Shown here: piece by piece, positions 1-9,421 of the stretch | Layout: each line of letters opens with the position of its first letter | How positions within the stretch are numbered: position 1 is the first letter of the stretch | Origin: Christiangramia oceanisediminis | Lineage (GTDB): Bacteria > Bacteroidota > Bacteroidia > Flavobacteriales > Flavobacteriaceae | Length of the DNA stretch: 64,000 nucleotides | Assembly (NCBI RefSeq): GCF_022570735.2 | Contig: NZ_JANCNS010000002.1 | Span: forward strand, 930,001 to 994,000 | Direction of reading: 5' to 3' | The notes under the pieces: generated by a model | What the model saw: only the letters and a program-made list of their open reading frames with translations | What the model was told of the DNA's origin: nothing | Databases searched by the model: none | Position numbers and translations under genes: made by a program

Positions 1-1837
1 AACCTCCGAGCTGAAGAGGTAAATTGTACATAACACAAAGCCATCTATTTAGATAATAAACATCCCATTGCTGGCCCTTTTTTCCCTGTATAACATTTTG
101 AACTTCAAAAAGATTATATGCCAAGCAAGTTTTCATAACTTCTCTCAAAGGGTCATAGAATTCACTATCTTCCCAATCTTCATCTTTTATGAGTTGAAGG
201 GTCGACTTTTGATGAATAGCAAATCCTGTTATGCCTGGGGCATACGATGCGGTATCAGAAAAGGTTTTTGACTGTAGAAACGTACCTAAATTATTTATAA
301 ATCTTTTTACCTCTAGCGAGTTAGGTAAAAGTATATCCAATTCATCCCATTTTTGAGCTATAACCTTTTTGATGATTTTTTCTTGACGCTCAGCTGTTAA
401 GGACGGGTTTTTTCCAGCTATTGAATTGGATAAAATCCCCTCGAATATTTCAGACGCAAATGATAAAAATTGTTCAATGTTATTACTTGAAATTTTCGAA
501 AGATTCGAAAAACCGTAATAGTAAGGTATCTTATCATACCTGTTTAAAAACAATTTACCTGCACTAATCAATTCATTGTTGCCTTCCAAAAGTTGTTCTT
601 TAGAGAGTGAAAAGTTAAAATCAAGTTGATTCTTGTTTTCGTCTCTATGGATCAATAATATGGCCTTTCTGATTAGGTATGCTCTTTCTGGTGTAATTTC
701 TTCACCAATTTCATTAACGAGGTAGTCTACCCATTCACTAAATTTTGAATTGAAAGACGAAACCTTAGAGAGTTCTGCAATCGATTTATTAATCGCTGTA
801 CTTAATTTGCTTTGGTAAGTACTCGTCTCTATAAAATCACTCAAATATTCTCTAAATGACGTTATACCTTCTGTAGAATAACTTGCCCTACCAAGGGATA
901 TCTGTAAAAGCGCTTTGTTAAATTTGGCTGTATTGCTGCTCCAAAAACTCTCAAGGTTAATTTCATTATAATCCCTGTTTAAAAAGGAACTGAAATCTTC
1001 AATTTTTACTAATCTTTCGGAAATCCATACGCTACAATACTGCCGCTGTTCTGTTATATATTCGAAAAGAGATTTTCGCTGATTTTTAGATAATTTGTGC
1101 GCATCGTCAATCATAAAAATTACCTTCTCCGCAACTTGCTCTCCATTGAACTTGATGTGTTCCGGATTCAAGGAATAGATTGAAAATAACTCATCGTGAC
1201 CCTCTATGGAATCATAATCAACTGTCAAAAAGCTATCTAAGACCTCATATATTTCAACCTCAAGATTTGATGCCCAATTAAAAAGATCCTTCCCTGTGCA
1301 GGGCAGATTAATTTTTTTAAAGTAATTATGGTTGTCCTTATAATCAAAAGTAATTTGGTCCAAATCGTCAGGAAAATTTAGATTTTTTAGTTCGGTTACT
1401 CTTTTTAGGGTAGCCAAAATTAATCTTGAATTCAAAAGTGCATAGAACAATCTTTTCTTGTGATGTGGGTTGATATCAATCTCTTCTAGCAATTCATAAT
1501 TTCTTGTGCATTTAATCAATATACCGAGGGCTAAAACCTTTTTGTTATCAATTACTCCAAGCATTTTCAATTTAGAATGCGTTTCTTTGTAATCTGAATT
1601 GCCCTTGTGATTATGAACTAGAGACAATAAACCAGGCTCAAATATTCTCAACAATGATGTTTTCCCAGCACCTGCTGAACTTCTTATAAATAGTACGTTT
1701 CCCCATAGATTCTGTTCCTTTTGCTGCTCAATAAGTACATTTAATACTTCTGGGCTGAATAGGCGTAGGAAATTAACATCTGATTCTATTTTTTCAGATG
1801 CTCTCATTTTGAAAGGATTTCTTAATTTATTGCTCAT
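1..1837 (-). CDS. ORC/Cdc6-like P-loop ATPase, C-terminus beyond the window
   Basis: I read this frame directly from the minus strand: it is open for 612 codons from an ATG whose A overlaps the upstream stop (TAATG) to the window edge, so the protein is incomplete. A Walker A motif, SSAGAGKTSLL, sits at about residues 53-63. A Walker B-like VIFMIDDAH lies near residue 240, and a long helical C-terminal half follows. The layout resembles AAA+/STAND or ORC-Cdc6-type ATPases. It is the last visible gene of a three-gene unit with a PRTase-like and a SIS-HAD protein, and the 1-base overlap implies translational coupling. A role as the NTP-dependent sensor or switch of a conflict system is inference. 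The family may match what Pfam calls ORC-CDC6-like, which I recall but cannot verify. Confidence 0.75.
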   Translation of the reverse strand, partial: MSNKLRNPFKMRASEKIESDVNFLRLFSPEVLNVLIEQQKEQNLWGNVLFIRSSAGAGKTSLLRIFEPGLLSLVHNHKGNSDYKETHSKLKMLGVIDNKKVLALGILIKCTRNYELLEEIDINPHHKKRLFYALLNSRLILATLKRVTELKNLNFPDDLDQITFDYKDNHNYFKKINLPCTGKDLFNWASNLEVEIYEVLDSFLTVDYDSIEGHDELFSIYSLNPEHIKFNGEQVAEKVIFMIDDAHKLSKNQRKSLFEYITEQRQYCSVWISERLVKIEDFSSFLNRDYNEINLESFWSSNTAKFNKALLQISLGRASYSTEGITSFREYLSDFIETSTYQSKLSTAINKSIAELSKVSSFNSKFSEWVDYLVNEIGEEITPERAYLIRKAILLIHRDENKNQLDFNFSLSKEQLLEGNNELISAGKLFLNRYDKIPYYYGFSNLSKISSNNIEQFLSFASEIFEGILSNSIAGKNPSLTAERQEKIIKKVIAQKWDELDILLPNSLEVKRFINNLGTFLQSKTFSDTASYAPGITGFAIHQKSTLQLIKDEDWEDSEFYDPLREVMKTCLAYNLFEVQNVIQGKKGQQWDVYYLNRWLCVMYNLPLQLGG

Positions 1838-2925
1838 TAGAAATGCCTTGTTATCCTAGGAAATAAACCTCTATATTCTTTATCGTCAGGAAACCACAAA
1901 ATAGGTATTGAATTATTGGGTGTATTATGGTTTAAAACTAACGGCAAAGAACATTCATTAAAGCCTAAATATGGCTTATCCCACTTGCCCTTTTTGTAAT
2001 GTACATCTATGATGCTATCGTCAAAATAATCTTTCATTATTTTATTGAATGCCTTATCCTCTTCGATTCCCTTTTTAATCGAATTGGGAATTATTTGTAT
2101 AACACTTATGTTGATGGTTATTGAACTTTTATTTTTTTCTTTCCATTCAGCAATAGACTTCTCCAAATATTCTTTAGCTTCTTCCGTAGCAATGTAAAAC
2201 AGTACATTTATCTCTAAGGAATCAATACTGATCAATTCTTGTAAAGAATTATCCTTGTAGTTTTCCGGATGCAATAAAAAGTCAATAAACTTAAAAATCT
2301 TGCCTTTGTATTTATCAGCTTCCAATCTAAAATAACTTTTACCGCTAGCTGTAAAATCATCTATGAGAAATATGGAACTAAATTTCTCGTGACCATCTTT
2401 CTTTAATTCCTTTTGAAGGTCAGCAGATTTTTCTTCTGAAATATAGTAAGTGGAAAAAACCTGTTCGTTATTCAGCCCACTCATTCTTCTGAAATAATCG
2501 ATTCTGGAACCGTCACTAAGACCAATAAATAGTGTTTTCCTCTTATTGCTCTTATATTCATCGCTATGATAAATTTCATTTATTTTGAAATGGTCGACAT
2601 TTAATTCATTACCGGTTTTTGTGAACAAAAATGGTTGTACCGCATCTGAAAAAGCTAAAGACACAAGTTGCTGAATTTGGTTCTCAGATATAAATTCAAG
2701 TTGTGTCTTAACGAAATTATAGGCGACCTTTCTTTCCTCTATAGTTTTGAATTGTCGTAACCAGCTGGTAAGACTCCCTAAAAAAAGCATTCCAGGTGAG
2801 AACTGCCTGTATTCATCATACTTAAAATTAGATATTGCTTGTAGCATAGGTCTTTCAACCTGAACTTCATCTACATCCCATTGCATTATTTTAAGCAACA
2901 ATTTTTCTGCTAATCTCTGTCTCAT
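1837..2925 (-). CDS. Phosphoribosyltransferase-like protein of the ATPase/SIS-HAD cassette
   Basis: The 362-aa protein contains IDDFTASGKS at residues 188-197. This is the acidic-acidic plus T-x-S-G-K-S loop typical of the PRPP-binding site of type I phosphoribosyltransferases, preceded by a hydrophobic strand (SSIFL). The regions before and after do not match a housekeeping PRTase I know, and the protein is longer than usual (about 180-240 aa), so extra N-terminal helical and C-terminal domains are present. The ATG overlaps the end of the SIS-HAD gene by 4 bases (ATGA) and its stop overlaps the ATPase start by one base. It may belong to a family I recall as PRTase-CE, found beside ORC-like ATPases in predicted conflict systems. 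Substrate and reaction are unknown. Confidence 0.72.
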   Translation of the reverse strand: MRQRLAEKLLLKIMQWDVDEVQVERPMLQAISNFKYDEYRQFSPGMLFLGSLTSWLRQFKTIEERKVAYNFVKTQLEFISENQIQQLVSLAFSDAVQPFLFTKTGNELNVDHFKINEIYHSDEYKSNKRKTLFIGLSDGSRIDYFRRMSGLNNEQVFSTYYISEEKSADLQKELKKDGHEKFSSIFLIDDFTASGKSYFRLEADKYKGKIFKFIDFLLHPENYKDNSLQELISIDSLEINVLFYIATEEAKEYLEKSIAEWKEKNKSSITINISVIQIIPNSIKKGIEEDKAFNKIMKDYFDDSIIDVHYKKGKWDKPYLGFNECSLPLVLNHNTPNNSIPILWFPDDKEYRGLFPRITRHF

Positions 2926-4823
2926 TTATTGATTTCGAATTTCATATGATTTTCGTAGAAACGAATTTTACTAAGATATTCTTCAGTTGCCTCTACATTA
3001 CTTAATCCCAAACTGGCTAAATTCCAACAGGTGTCTTTCTCTAAAGAAACCTCGTCAACGCTAAGTGATAAACTTGCCCCAAGTAACTTATAATCATTGC
3101 CTGGCCACATCCCTTTATCCCCTATACATAAATAACTACCTTTTAATCCTAGTGTTTTTTCTTGCTGTTTACAGAAATTGACTATTGAAAGCTTTGATGT
3201 GTTTTTTGGAATTATATCAATTGAGTGGTCAGACTCTAATATTTGTACATTGAGGTCTGCGTGGCTTAATATTGTTCCTTTTATATAGGACTTCAGTTTT
3301 CCGGCATTATTCTTACTTTCAATCTCAATGGTAATTTGACCTGGACGCAGTTCTATAGAGACTTCATACCCCTTTAATTTGGATTTTAAAATTTCGTAAG
3401 ATTTTAAAATAGACTCTTCGGCCTCTAGCTTCAGGTTTGGAAGTTCATTTTGACCCAAATTACCTGTTTCAAAACCGTTATAATATGAGATAAAGACATT
3501 GTCATAAAACTTTTCAGGGATAAAAGTTTGTAGATTTTCTCTAGCAGATTTACCTCTGCCTGTTGAGATACCAATTAAAAATCCTTTTTCCAGAATTTCA
3601 ATTAGTCTACTCTTAATTATATCATCTACACCTTCATATCGTTTCAAGCTACTACATAATGTACCATCAAAGTCAAATATTATCGTAGTAAGTTTTTCAC
3701 TCTTAATCTTTTTAATAAAATTCTCATAGCTTTTGTTCCAGGCTTTCAGTAATTTAGGGTTGTCAATATCAAGAACACCTATTTTTCTATAAATTGAATT
3801 GTAAGCCCTAGTAGATACAGAGGATTTTTTTTTGAATATAGAGTAGTAACTGAGATTATATAACTTTCTGCCAAATTCAGGGACACCTGGTCTGCCAGGA
3901 TCGATATTTGCGTTCTTGCCTAGTACCTCGACTAGCCGAAACGATTGCAACAATTGGTCTATGCTTGACATAGGAAACTGACATTTACTATCAATAATTA
4001 TAGAAGGTATCGCCTTTGGTAGAACCTTAATAGTTTTTTCCGCAAGTGACCTGTCAATATTATTAGTGAGCAAAACTATTGCGGAATTCTTTGGTCTTTT
4101 GTCAAACCAATTATGTCTTCCATGTCCAAAATTTCGATAGTCAGCGGTAGTCAAATCGCAAAGTGAAGCCTCAATGCATTTTGATTCAATATCCATTGCC
4201 ACACATTTACTCGAACCACTGTATAGCACAAACAAAGTGTAACTCGCATCAATTTTACCCGAAAACTCTTTTATGGTTTTCGAAATATCCCTGACATTTT
4301 CTTTGAGAGCATTTAAACCCTTTAACTCACCGAAAACCCTAGTGAATATAGCAAAATATGCTAATAGGGAATTGGTAGCCAAAAATCCGTCTCTTCCTGT
4401 TGGGATTTCATACTCATAAATTTTAGCTTTGGAGTATAAATCGGATAACTTTCTTAAAGGAGAACCTTTCGCCATACAAATTGTATGCAATGCCTTAGGA
4501 TTTTCTTTGATAATGCTCTTATAAGCAAAAAGGATATCTTTATTTTTTCCACTTGAGCTGACCAAGAAAAAACTTGAGTTGCTAAAGTTCTTTTTAGAAT
4601 ACATTACTTCCAAAGGTGTAACAGACTTGGCTACGACACCATTTTGCTCAAATAAGAATTCAAGAAGATAACAAGCACTTAAAGAACCACCAGAACCTAT
4701 AATATAGACGGTGGTATTTCGACAACTTTCTATTGATTTTTTTAGTGCATCAAGATTAAGCTCTGAAACCCAATTTAATGAGTCATAATTTAGTTTAAGT
4801 TCTTCAGTAAATGGTTTACCCAT
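2922..4823 (-). CDS. SIS domain fused to a HAD-family phosphatase
   Basis: This 633-aa protein has two recognisable halves. Residues about 38-330 look like a sugar-isomerase (SIS) fold: a glycine-rich VYIIGSGGSLSA near the start and a serine-rich FFLVSSSGKNKD loop, both typical sugar-phosphate contacts. Residues about 378-610 form a Cof-like HAD domain: motif I IIFDFDGTLCSS near residue 385, motif II GISTGRGKS, and motif IV CIGDKGMWPGND near residue 570. Both catalytic aspartates of motif I are present, so phosphatase activity is plausible. It is the first gene of the three-gene unit and probably carries its promoter in the 190 bp upstream. With the PRTase it suggests chemistry on a phosphorylated sugar or nucleotide; the substrate is unknown. 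Confidence 0.75.
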   Translation of the reverse strand: MGKPFTEELKLNYDSLNWVSELNLDALKKSIESCRNTTVYIIGSGGSLSACYLLEFLFEQNGVVAKSVTPLEVMYSKKNFSNSSFFLVSSSGKNKDILFAYKSIIKENPKALHTICMAKGSPLRKLSDLYSKAKIYEYEIPTGRDGFLATNSLLAYFAIFTRVFGELKGLNALKENVRDISKTIKEFSGKIDASYTLFVLYSGSSKCVAMDIESKCIEASLCDLTTADYRNFGHGRHNWFDKRPKNSAIVLLTNNIDRSLAEKTIKVLPKAIPSIIIDSKCQFPMSSIDQLLQSFRLVEVLGKNANIDPGRPGVPEFGRKLYNLSYYSIFKKKSSVSTRAYNSIYRKIGVLDIDNPKLLKAWNKSYENFIKKIKSEKLTTIIFDFDGTLCSSLKRYEGVDDIIKSRLIEILEKGFLIGISTGRGKSARENLQTFIPEKFYDNVFISYYNGFETGNLGQNELPNLKLEAEESILKSYEILKSKLKGYEVSIELRPGQITIEIESKNNAGKLKSYIKGTILSHADLNVQILESDHSIDIIPKNTSKLSIVNFCKQQEKTLGLKGSYLCIGDKGMWPGNDYKLLGASLSLSVDEVSLEKDTCWNLASLGLSNVEATEEYLSKIRFYENHMKFEINK

Positions 4824-5012
4824 CTTTAAATGACAGTATTAAAATTTGCGAATTGGCAATATAATATTATTCCACAGCATTTTCTCATTTGCTGAAATTT
4901 ATTTAAAACCTGTTTCTGAATCTATTTAAAAGCCCCTGGAATTCCTTCCATATAATTCTCAAAATTGATTGTAGAATAGATAAAGTTTGAGCCTCATTTC
5001 TTTCATAATTCT

Positions 5013-5645
5013 CTAAATATTAATTAACCTTTCGAAAAATAATATTGCTAAAGCTTCATAAGGTTTAGAAGTCTTGTAGTAAACCGCCTCATCCCAATTA
5101 CTCAAAAACCCCAATTCCAAAAGAACCGAAGGCATAAAACCCGCTGTTTCTCGAAGCACCTGAAAATTCGAAAACTTCACTCCCCTACTCTCAAAACCCA
5201 ACTTCTTATTCAGTTCATCTTGAATTAGAAACGCAAGCCAGGTAGCCTCATCTGAATACTTAGATTTAGAATTAGCTACATAAACTTCAATTCCCCTTGC
5301 ATCTGGATTATCAGAATGGTTACAGTGCAGCGAAATAAATAGATCTGCCTTTACAGCTTTTGCCAATTTGGTTCTATCGGACAATGAAATCAGGGTATCA
5401 CTATACCGAGTCAAATAAATATCAAACGGAACTTCCAAATTCTCATTAAGCCTCAAAATTTCATTTGCAATATTCAACACCACATCCTTTTCCTGAACAC
5501 CATTTATTCCAACGGCACCTGAATCTTTTCCGCCGTGTCCCGGATCAATAACTATTATTTTTTGATCTGGTCTTCCCTGTCCGAAAATGAGACACATTTT
5601 CAAGAGCAAAATCACAAAACTGACGTTTTTAAGGGCTTTTTTCAT
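5013..5645 (-). CDS. N-acetylmuramoyl-L-alanine amidase, secreted
   Basis: Amidase_3 family zinc hydrolase that cleaves the stem peptide from peptidoglycan. IVIDPGHGGKDSGAVG carries the first zinc histidine, LFISLHCNHS the second metal histidine and SVLLELGFLSN the catalytic glutamate. I chose the ATG at 5645 (MKKALKN) rather than an upstream TTG because it gives a normal signal peptide ending near CLIFG-QGR. About 210 aa is normal for a minimal single-domain member. It is divergent from the conjugation operon starting at 5835. A wall hydrolase here fits local opening of peptidoglycan for the secretion channel, although the family is also housekeeping. Confidence 0.9.
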   Translation of the reverse strand: MKKALKNVSFVILLLKMCLIFGQGRPDQKIIVIDPGHGGKDSGAVGINGVQEKDVVLNIANEILRLNENLEVPFDIYLTRYSDTLISLSDRTKLAKAVKADLFISLHCNHSDNPDARGIEVYVANSKSKYSDEATWLAFLIQDELNKKLGFESRGVKFSNFQVLRETAGFMPSVLLELGFLSNWDEAVYYKTSKPYEALAILFFERLINI

Positions 5646-5749
5646 TTTCAGTTTTCGGGTTATTAACAACTTACCTATTAAAATTCATAGAATTTGATGT
5701 CAAATAGCAGTATCGGAATTCAAACTAAACTAATTAATATTTTATTCAC

Positions 5750-5766
5750 AAATAACTGATTTGCAG
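5750..5766 (+). promoter_or_regulatory. Recurrent motif, copy 1 (upstream of tra operon)
   Basis: AAATAACTGATTTGCAG lies in the divergent region between the amidase and the first tra gene. It differs by one base from the copy at 24760-24776, and a third copy with a 1-base gap is at 63788-63803. The position suggests a regulatory or protein-binding site; the function is inferred from location only. Confidence 0.4.
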
Positions 5767-5834
5767 ATATTTAAAGTTAAATATATGTAATTTTCCTTGA
5801 ACGAAAACAACACAAAAATCTAAACTGTTCCGTT

Positions 5835-6122
5835 ATGAAAAAATCAATTTATTTGGCAACTTTTGTTTCACTGCTCACAACATCCCTTTTTGCCCAAATT
5901 GGGGGAATTGAAGATTCCGTTAATGATGTTTCCGATACCATCAGGACCATCTTCCCTATTATCCTTGGGGTTATTTTCCTAATTGGATTTCTTTTTAATG
6001 CCGGACATTTCTTTGGCGAAAATTCCGATCTCAAAAAAGGGATTACCCGTGTGCTGGTCTTTGTACTCATTGCGGGAGCGGTAGTCGGCATCTTTACCTA
6101 TCTAATCACCATTGTTGTGTAA
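5835..6122 (+). CDS. Small VirB2/TrbC-like conjugation pilin subunit
   Basis: A 95-aa protein with an N-terminal signal peptide ending near SLFA-QIGG and two hydrophobic segments (about residues 40-57 and 72-93) separated by a short charged loop, the architecture of VirB2/TrbC pilins. It is first in the plus-strand operon and sits just ahead of a VirB3-like and a VirB4-like gene, the order seen in Bacteroidota conjugative transposons, where the equivalent is TraE/DUF4134. The sequence is not a clear DUF4134 match by eye, so the call rests mostly on size, topology and position. It probably forms the extracellular pilus or channel lining. Confidence 0.7.
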   Translation: MKKSIYLATFVSLLTTSLFAQIGGIEDSVNDVSDTIRTIFPIILGVIFLIGFLFNAGHFFGENSDLKKGITRVLVFVLIAGAVVGIFTYLITIVV

Positions 6123-6152
6123 GCCCCTAAGATGCTTTTAAAACTATGCTTT

Positions 6153-6437
6153 ATGAAAAAATTCGAGGTTTACAGAAATATGAGAAAAACGGCGATCATT
6201 TTTGGATTGCCTTTGTCCCTGTTTGCAATGATGATGATTTCCATAGTGGCTTCACTCCTGGTGATTATCTTCTCCTTCAGCTTTGGCATTATCATAGGAG
6301 TCTTAAGCTTCAATTCTGCTCTTTATATCGCTTTAACGAGGATAACAAACAATCCGCAACTCTTCCAACTGGAAGGTTCCTTCCCTAACATTATCAGCAA
6401 CCGAAAAAATTCAGGATTATATTATGAAAAGGATTAA
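6153..6437 (+). CDS. VirB3/TraF-like inner-membrane conjugation protein
   Basis: I place the start at ATG 6153 (MKKFEVYRNMRK), giving 94 aa; an upstream in-frame ATG at 6132 gives a less natural N-terminus. A short basic cytoplasmic segment precedes two adjacent hydrophobic helices (about residues 14-60), the typical VirB3 hairpin. The 3' end overlaps the ATPase start by 14 bases, consistent with the close coupling, and sometimes fusion, of VirB3 with VirB4. It probably anchors the ATPase to the inner-membrane part of the channel. The Bacteroidota equivalent is TraF (DUF4133). Confidence 0.7.
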   Translation: MKKFEVYRNMRKTAIIFGLPLSLFAMMMISIVASLLVIIFSFSFGIIIGVLSFNSALYIALTRITNNPQLFQLEGSFPNIISNRKNSGLYYEKD

Positions 6438-8826
6438 CCTATCAACATACCGGCCTATCGCGGATGTGCAGGATAATATCATTTTTGCCAACAATGGCAA
6501 TGTGGTCCTGTGCTATGAAGTGATCATGCCTGAAATATATTCCCTATCCGAAAAAGATTTTGAGGATATCCATGGTACTTGGTTTCAGGCGTTGAAATCG
6601 CTTCCAGTTGGCACGGTCGTTCACAAGCAGGACATCTATATAAAGAAGAAGTATTCTTCGGATAAATTGTCGAATCAAACTTTTTTGGAAAAGGCTACCC
6701 ATGATCATTTTAAAGGAAGGGAATATATGCAGCATCGTTGTTTCTTATTCTTTATCCTAACCAAAAACAAGGCTCTTAATAATCCAAAATATGTCAATCC
6801 GTTTCGCAATATCTCAAAGGCGGTTGTCAGGGAACTGGATGATAGCGTAAACAGTTTTATCGGTGCCGTCAGCGATTCTGTTTCCTTTATCAATAACAGC
6901 CGTAAAATAGAACTCGTTCCGCTTAAAGCGGAAGAGATAGAGAACCTGACCAACGGCTATTTCAATGGCTTTAATGAAGGCTTTGATACCGATATCTTAC
7001 TGGACAAAAAGAACGTCAATATAGGAGAAAACTATTTTGACGCGCTGGCCATTAACAGTGAACTGTGCTTTGGTGAAAGCGTACAAAGTAGTAAGACCAA
7101 TGAGAAATTTACTTCAGACGATTTTGTATTTCACCAGGGCTTTATTGATGGATTAGGGCTTACCCTGACTGAAAACCATATCGTCAACCAGATTTTATAC
7201 CTGGATGATAAACATAAGTGGCGTAAGCTGTTGGATAAAAAGGTTGAAGAATTAAAAAAGAGTTCCAATTTTGGTTCTCAAAACAAAGTGGTGCTAGGTA
7301 AAATCCAGCATATCCTGGATCAGATTAATGCCGATGACAACGCTCGCATAATACGTGGTCATTTAAACATTATATATTGGGATCGTGAAGCTAAAAATCT
7401 GGATAGGATTGCTTCAAAGATTAAAACCGAATTCAAAGAACTGGATATCCTCCCCTACTACCCCAGAGGTGAGGAACGTAAAAATTACATACTAAACAGT
7501 TATTGCTGCTTTTCTTCCAACTTTTCCAACGAAGATCTATATGTAACCGACTTAAAACATGCCTTATGCCTGTTTATTAATAACACGAATTATAAGTCTG
7601 ATGCTACCGGTATCATCTTTAATGACCGGGAACATAATATCCCCGTGCTCAAAGATGTCTGGGACGAGAAAAAGAAACGGATCAAGGCACGAAATTTTGC
7701 CATTTTTGCCCCTACAGGCGAAGGCAAGTCTTTTTTGGCCAACAATATCCTGCGGCAATATTTTGAAAACGGTGTACGCCTGGTCATTATCGATTTGGGA
7801 GGTTCCTACACCAAATTCGCTAAACTATATCCTGGAAAATATACGGTGCTTCGCTACGAGAGCGGAAAAAATTTAGGAATCAATCCGTTTTATATCGATA
7901 ACCAGGATGATCTAACACCGGATCGTATGGAAGATTTATCGGTATTTCTGTTTGAATTGTTCGCCTCTGATTTGAAGGTAACCAAGGCACAATCGGTTTC
8001 TATCAAAAAGATATTACGCCACTATTATGAATCCACTCCTGAGAACCATTCTCTGGATGGCTTTTATCATTTTATCGAAAGCAATCAAAAAGATCTGCTT
8101 AGTAAGCTTAAAATCCATCCCGACTACTTCAATATTACCAACTTCCTGCACATAATGTCGGAGTATGTTCGCGATGGTCTATATAGTTTCCTTTTTGAAG
8201 TGAGCGAAGACCAGACCTATAAAATTGAGGACAAACGCCTGATCGTTTTTGAACTGGATGAAGTAAAGGATAACAAGGAAATCCTTTCGGTGATGCTGAA
8301 GCTGATCAAATCTGCCATTCAAAGAACAATATGGAAAAACCGTTCGGAAAAAGGTATCATCCTATTTGATGAGTTTGCCAAGCAACTGAAATTTGAAAAC
8401 GTATTGGAAAGCGTGGAATTCTATTACCAGGCGATCCGTAAACAGAATGGTGCTATAGGGATCATTTTACAATCCATTAACCAGCTTCCAAACAATTCCA
8501 CTTCAGCGAGTATCTTGGAGAATACACAGGTGATTTACAGCCTTCATAATGAAAAAGGATATGAGGAGCTGGTCAGGCGATTAAACCTCTCCAAACACGA
8601 TCTCAACCAGTTAAAGTCTATTAAGAACAATCTTACCGGACCCAGAAAATACACGGAAATGTTTATCAAGATCGGAAAGCAAAGCAACATCTTCCGTCTC
8701 GAAGTTCCCAAAGAAGTTTATGCAGCTTACCTAACAGATGGAACAGAAAACGACGCCATAATGAAGCTTTATGACCAACATAAATCTATGGAACAAGCAA
8801 TAATTGAATTCACCTCTAAAATTTAA
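6424..8826 (+). CDS. traG: VirB4/TraG-type conjugation ATPase
   Basis: An 800-aa protein with the features of the Bacteroidota TraG conjugation ATPase. The Walker A motif FAPTGEGKSFLANN is near residue 430, followed by RLVIIDLGGSY, and the Walker B IILFDEFAKQ is near residue 646. The N-terminal 400 residues match the VirB4 N-domain by layout. It powers pilus assembly and substrate transport at the inner membrane. Length and motifs are complete, with no sign of damage. It is the core gene of the 5835-13061 operon and the best single marker that this element is, or recently was, self-transmissible. Confidence 0.95.
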   Translation: MKRINLSTYRPIADVQDNIIFANNGNVVLCYEVIMPEIYSLSEKDFEDIHGTWFQALKSLPVGTVVHKQDIYIKKKYSSDKLSNQTFLEKATHDHFKGREYMQHRCFLFFILTKNKALNNPKYVNPFRNISKAVVRELDDSVNSFIGAVSDSVSFINNSRKIELVPLKAEEIENLTNGYFNGFNEGFDTDILLDKKNVNIGENYFDALAINSELCFGESVQSSKTNEKFTSDDFVFHQGFIDGLGLTLTENHIVNQILYLDDKHKWRKLLDKKVEELKKSSNFGSQNKVVLGKIQHILDQINADDNARIIRGHLNIIYWDREAKNLDRIASKIKTEFKELDILPYYPRGEERKNYILNSYCCFSSNFSNEDLYVTDLKHALCLFINNTNYKSDATGIIFNDREHNIPVLKDVWDEKKKRIKARNFAIFAPTGEGKSFLANNILRQYFENGVRLVIIDLGGSYTKFAKLYPGKYTVLRYESGKNLGINPFYIDNQDDLTPDRMEDLSVFLFELFASDLKVTKAQSVSIKKILRHYYESTPENHSLDGFYHFIESNQKDLLSKLKIHPDYFNITNFLHIMSEYVRDGLYSFLFEVSEDQTYKIEDKRLIVFELDEVKDNKEILSVMLKLIKSAIQRTIWKNRSEKGIILFDEFAKQLKFENVLESVEFYYQAIRKQNGAIGIILQSINQLPNNSTSASILENTQVIYSLHNEKGYEELVRRLNLSKHDLNQLKSIKNNLTGPRKYTEMFIKIGKQSNIFRLEVPKEVYAAYLTDGTENDAIMKLYDQHKSMEQAIIEFTSKI

Positions 8827-8830
8827 AACT

Positions 8831-9412
8831 ATGCAAAACAACATCAGAATTTTAGTAATGGCAATAGCTTTTGCCCTATTAATGCCTGGCCGTGCTACGG
8901 CCCAGGGGATGCCGGTTTATGACAACACCAATTTTATTAGCCTGGCCAAGTCACTAATCGAATCGGCAAAACAAACCTCGCAACTGCTTAAAACGGTTGA
9001 ATTCCTCAAACAGCAAAAAGAGAATCTGGTAAAAGTAAATAACGTGGTCAAGCAACTAAAAGCGGTTCGGGAAATTGCGGCCAACAATGAGCGACTTTTT
9101 GATGTGGTACGCGATGACCTTAGGGAAATCCTGAATTCTCCATATATCAAACCTGAGGAGGTTACGCGTATTTCAGATTCTTTCAATGCCATTATAGAAA
9201 ATTCCCTGGACGATCTGGACTTTATAGAGCAGATTTTATCCAGCGATTACCTAAAAATGACCGATGCGGAACGCGCGGCCATTTTAAAGGAAAAAGAACT
9301 TCAATCCAAAGAGATGGTTTCAGAAATCCAACTGAAAACCCAGCGCTACCGAGACATCATTTCCTTTCGGGAAATGCAGGATAAAATCAATAACCGGGAA
9401 ACAGACTATTAA
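8831..9412 (+). CDS. VirB5/TraI-like periplasmic conjugation protein
   Basis: Starting at ATG 8831, five bases after the TraG stop, the 193-aa protein has a signal peptide ending near GRATAQ-GMP. The mature part is almost entirely helical and charged (KQTSQLLKTVEFLKQQKENL), with predicted coiled-coil character. This matches periplasmic VirB5-like or TraI-like proteins that sit between VirB4 and VirB6 in conjugation operons. No catalytic motif is visible. VirB5 proteins localise to the pilus tip in model systems; that role here is by analogy. Confidence 0.65.
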   Translation: MQNNIRILVMAIAFALLMPGRATAQGMPVYDNTNFISLAKSLIESAKQTSQLLKTVEFLKQQKENLVKVNNVVKQLKAVREIAANNERLFDVVRDDLREILNSPYIKPEEVTRISDSFNAIIENSLDDLDFIEQILSSDYLKMTDAERAAILKEKELQSKEMVSEIQLKTQRYRDIISFREMQDKINNRETDY

Positions 9413-9421
9413 ATAAAGGTT

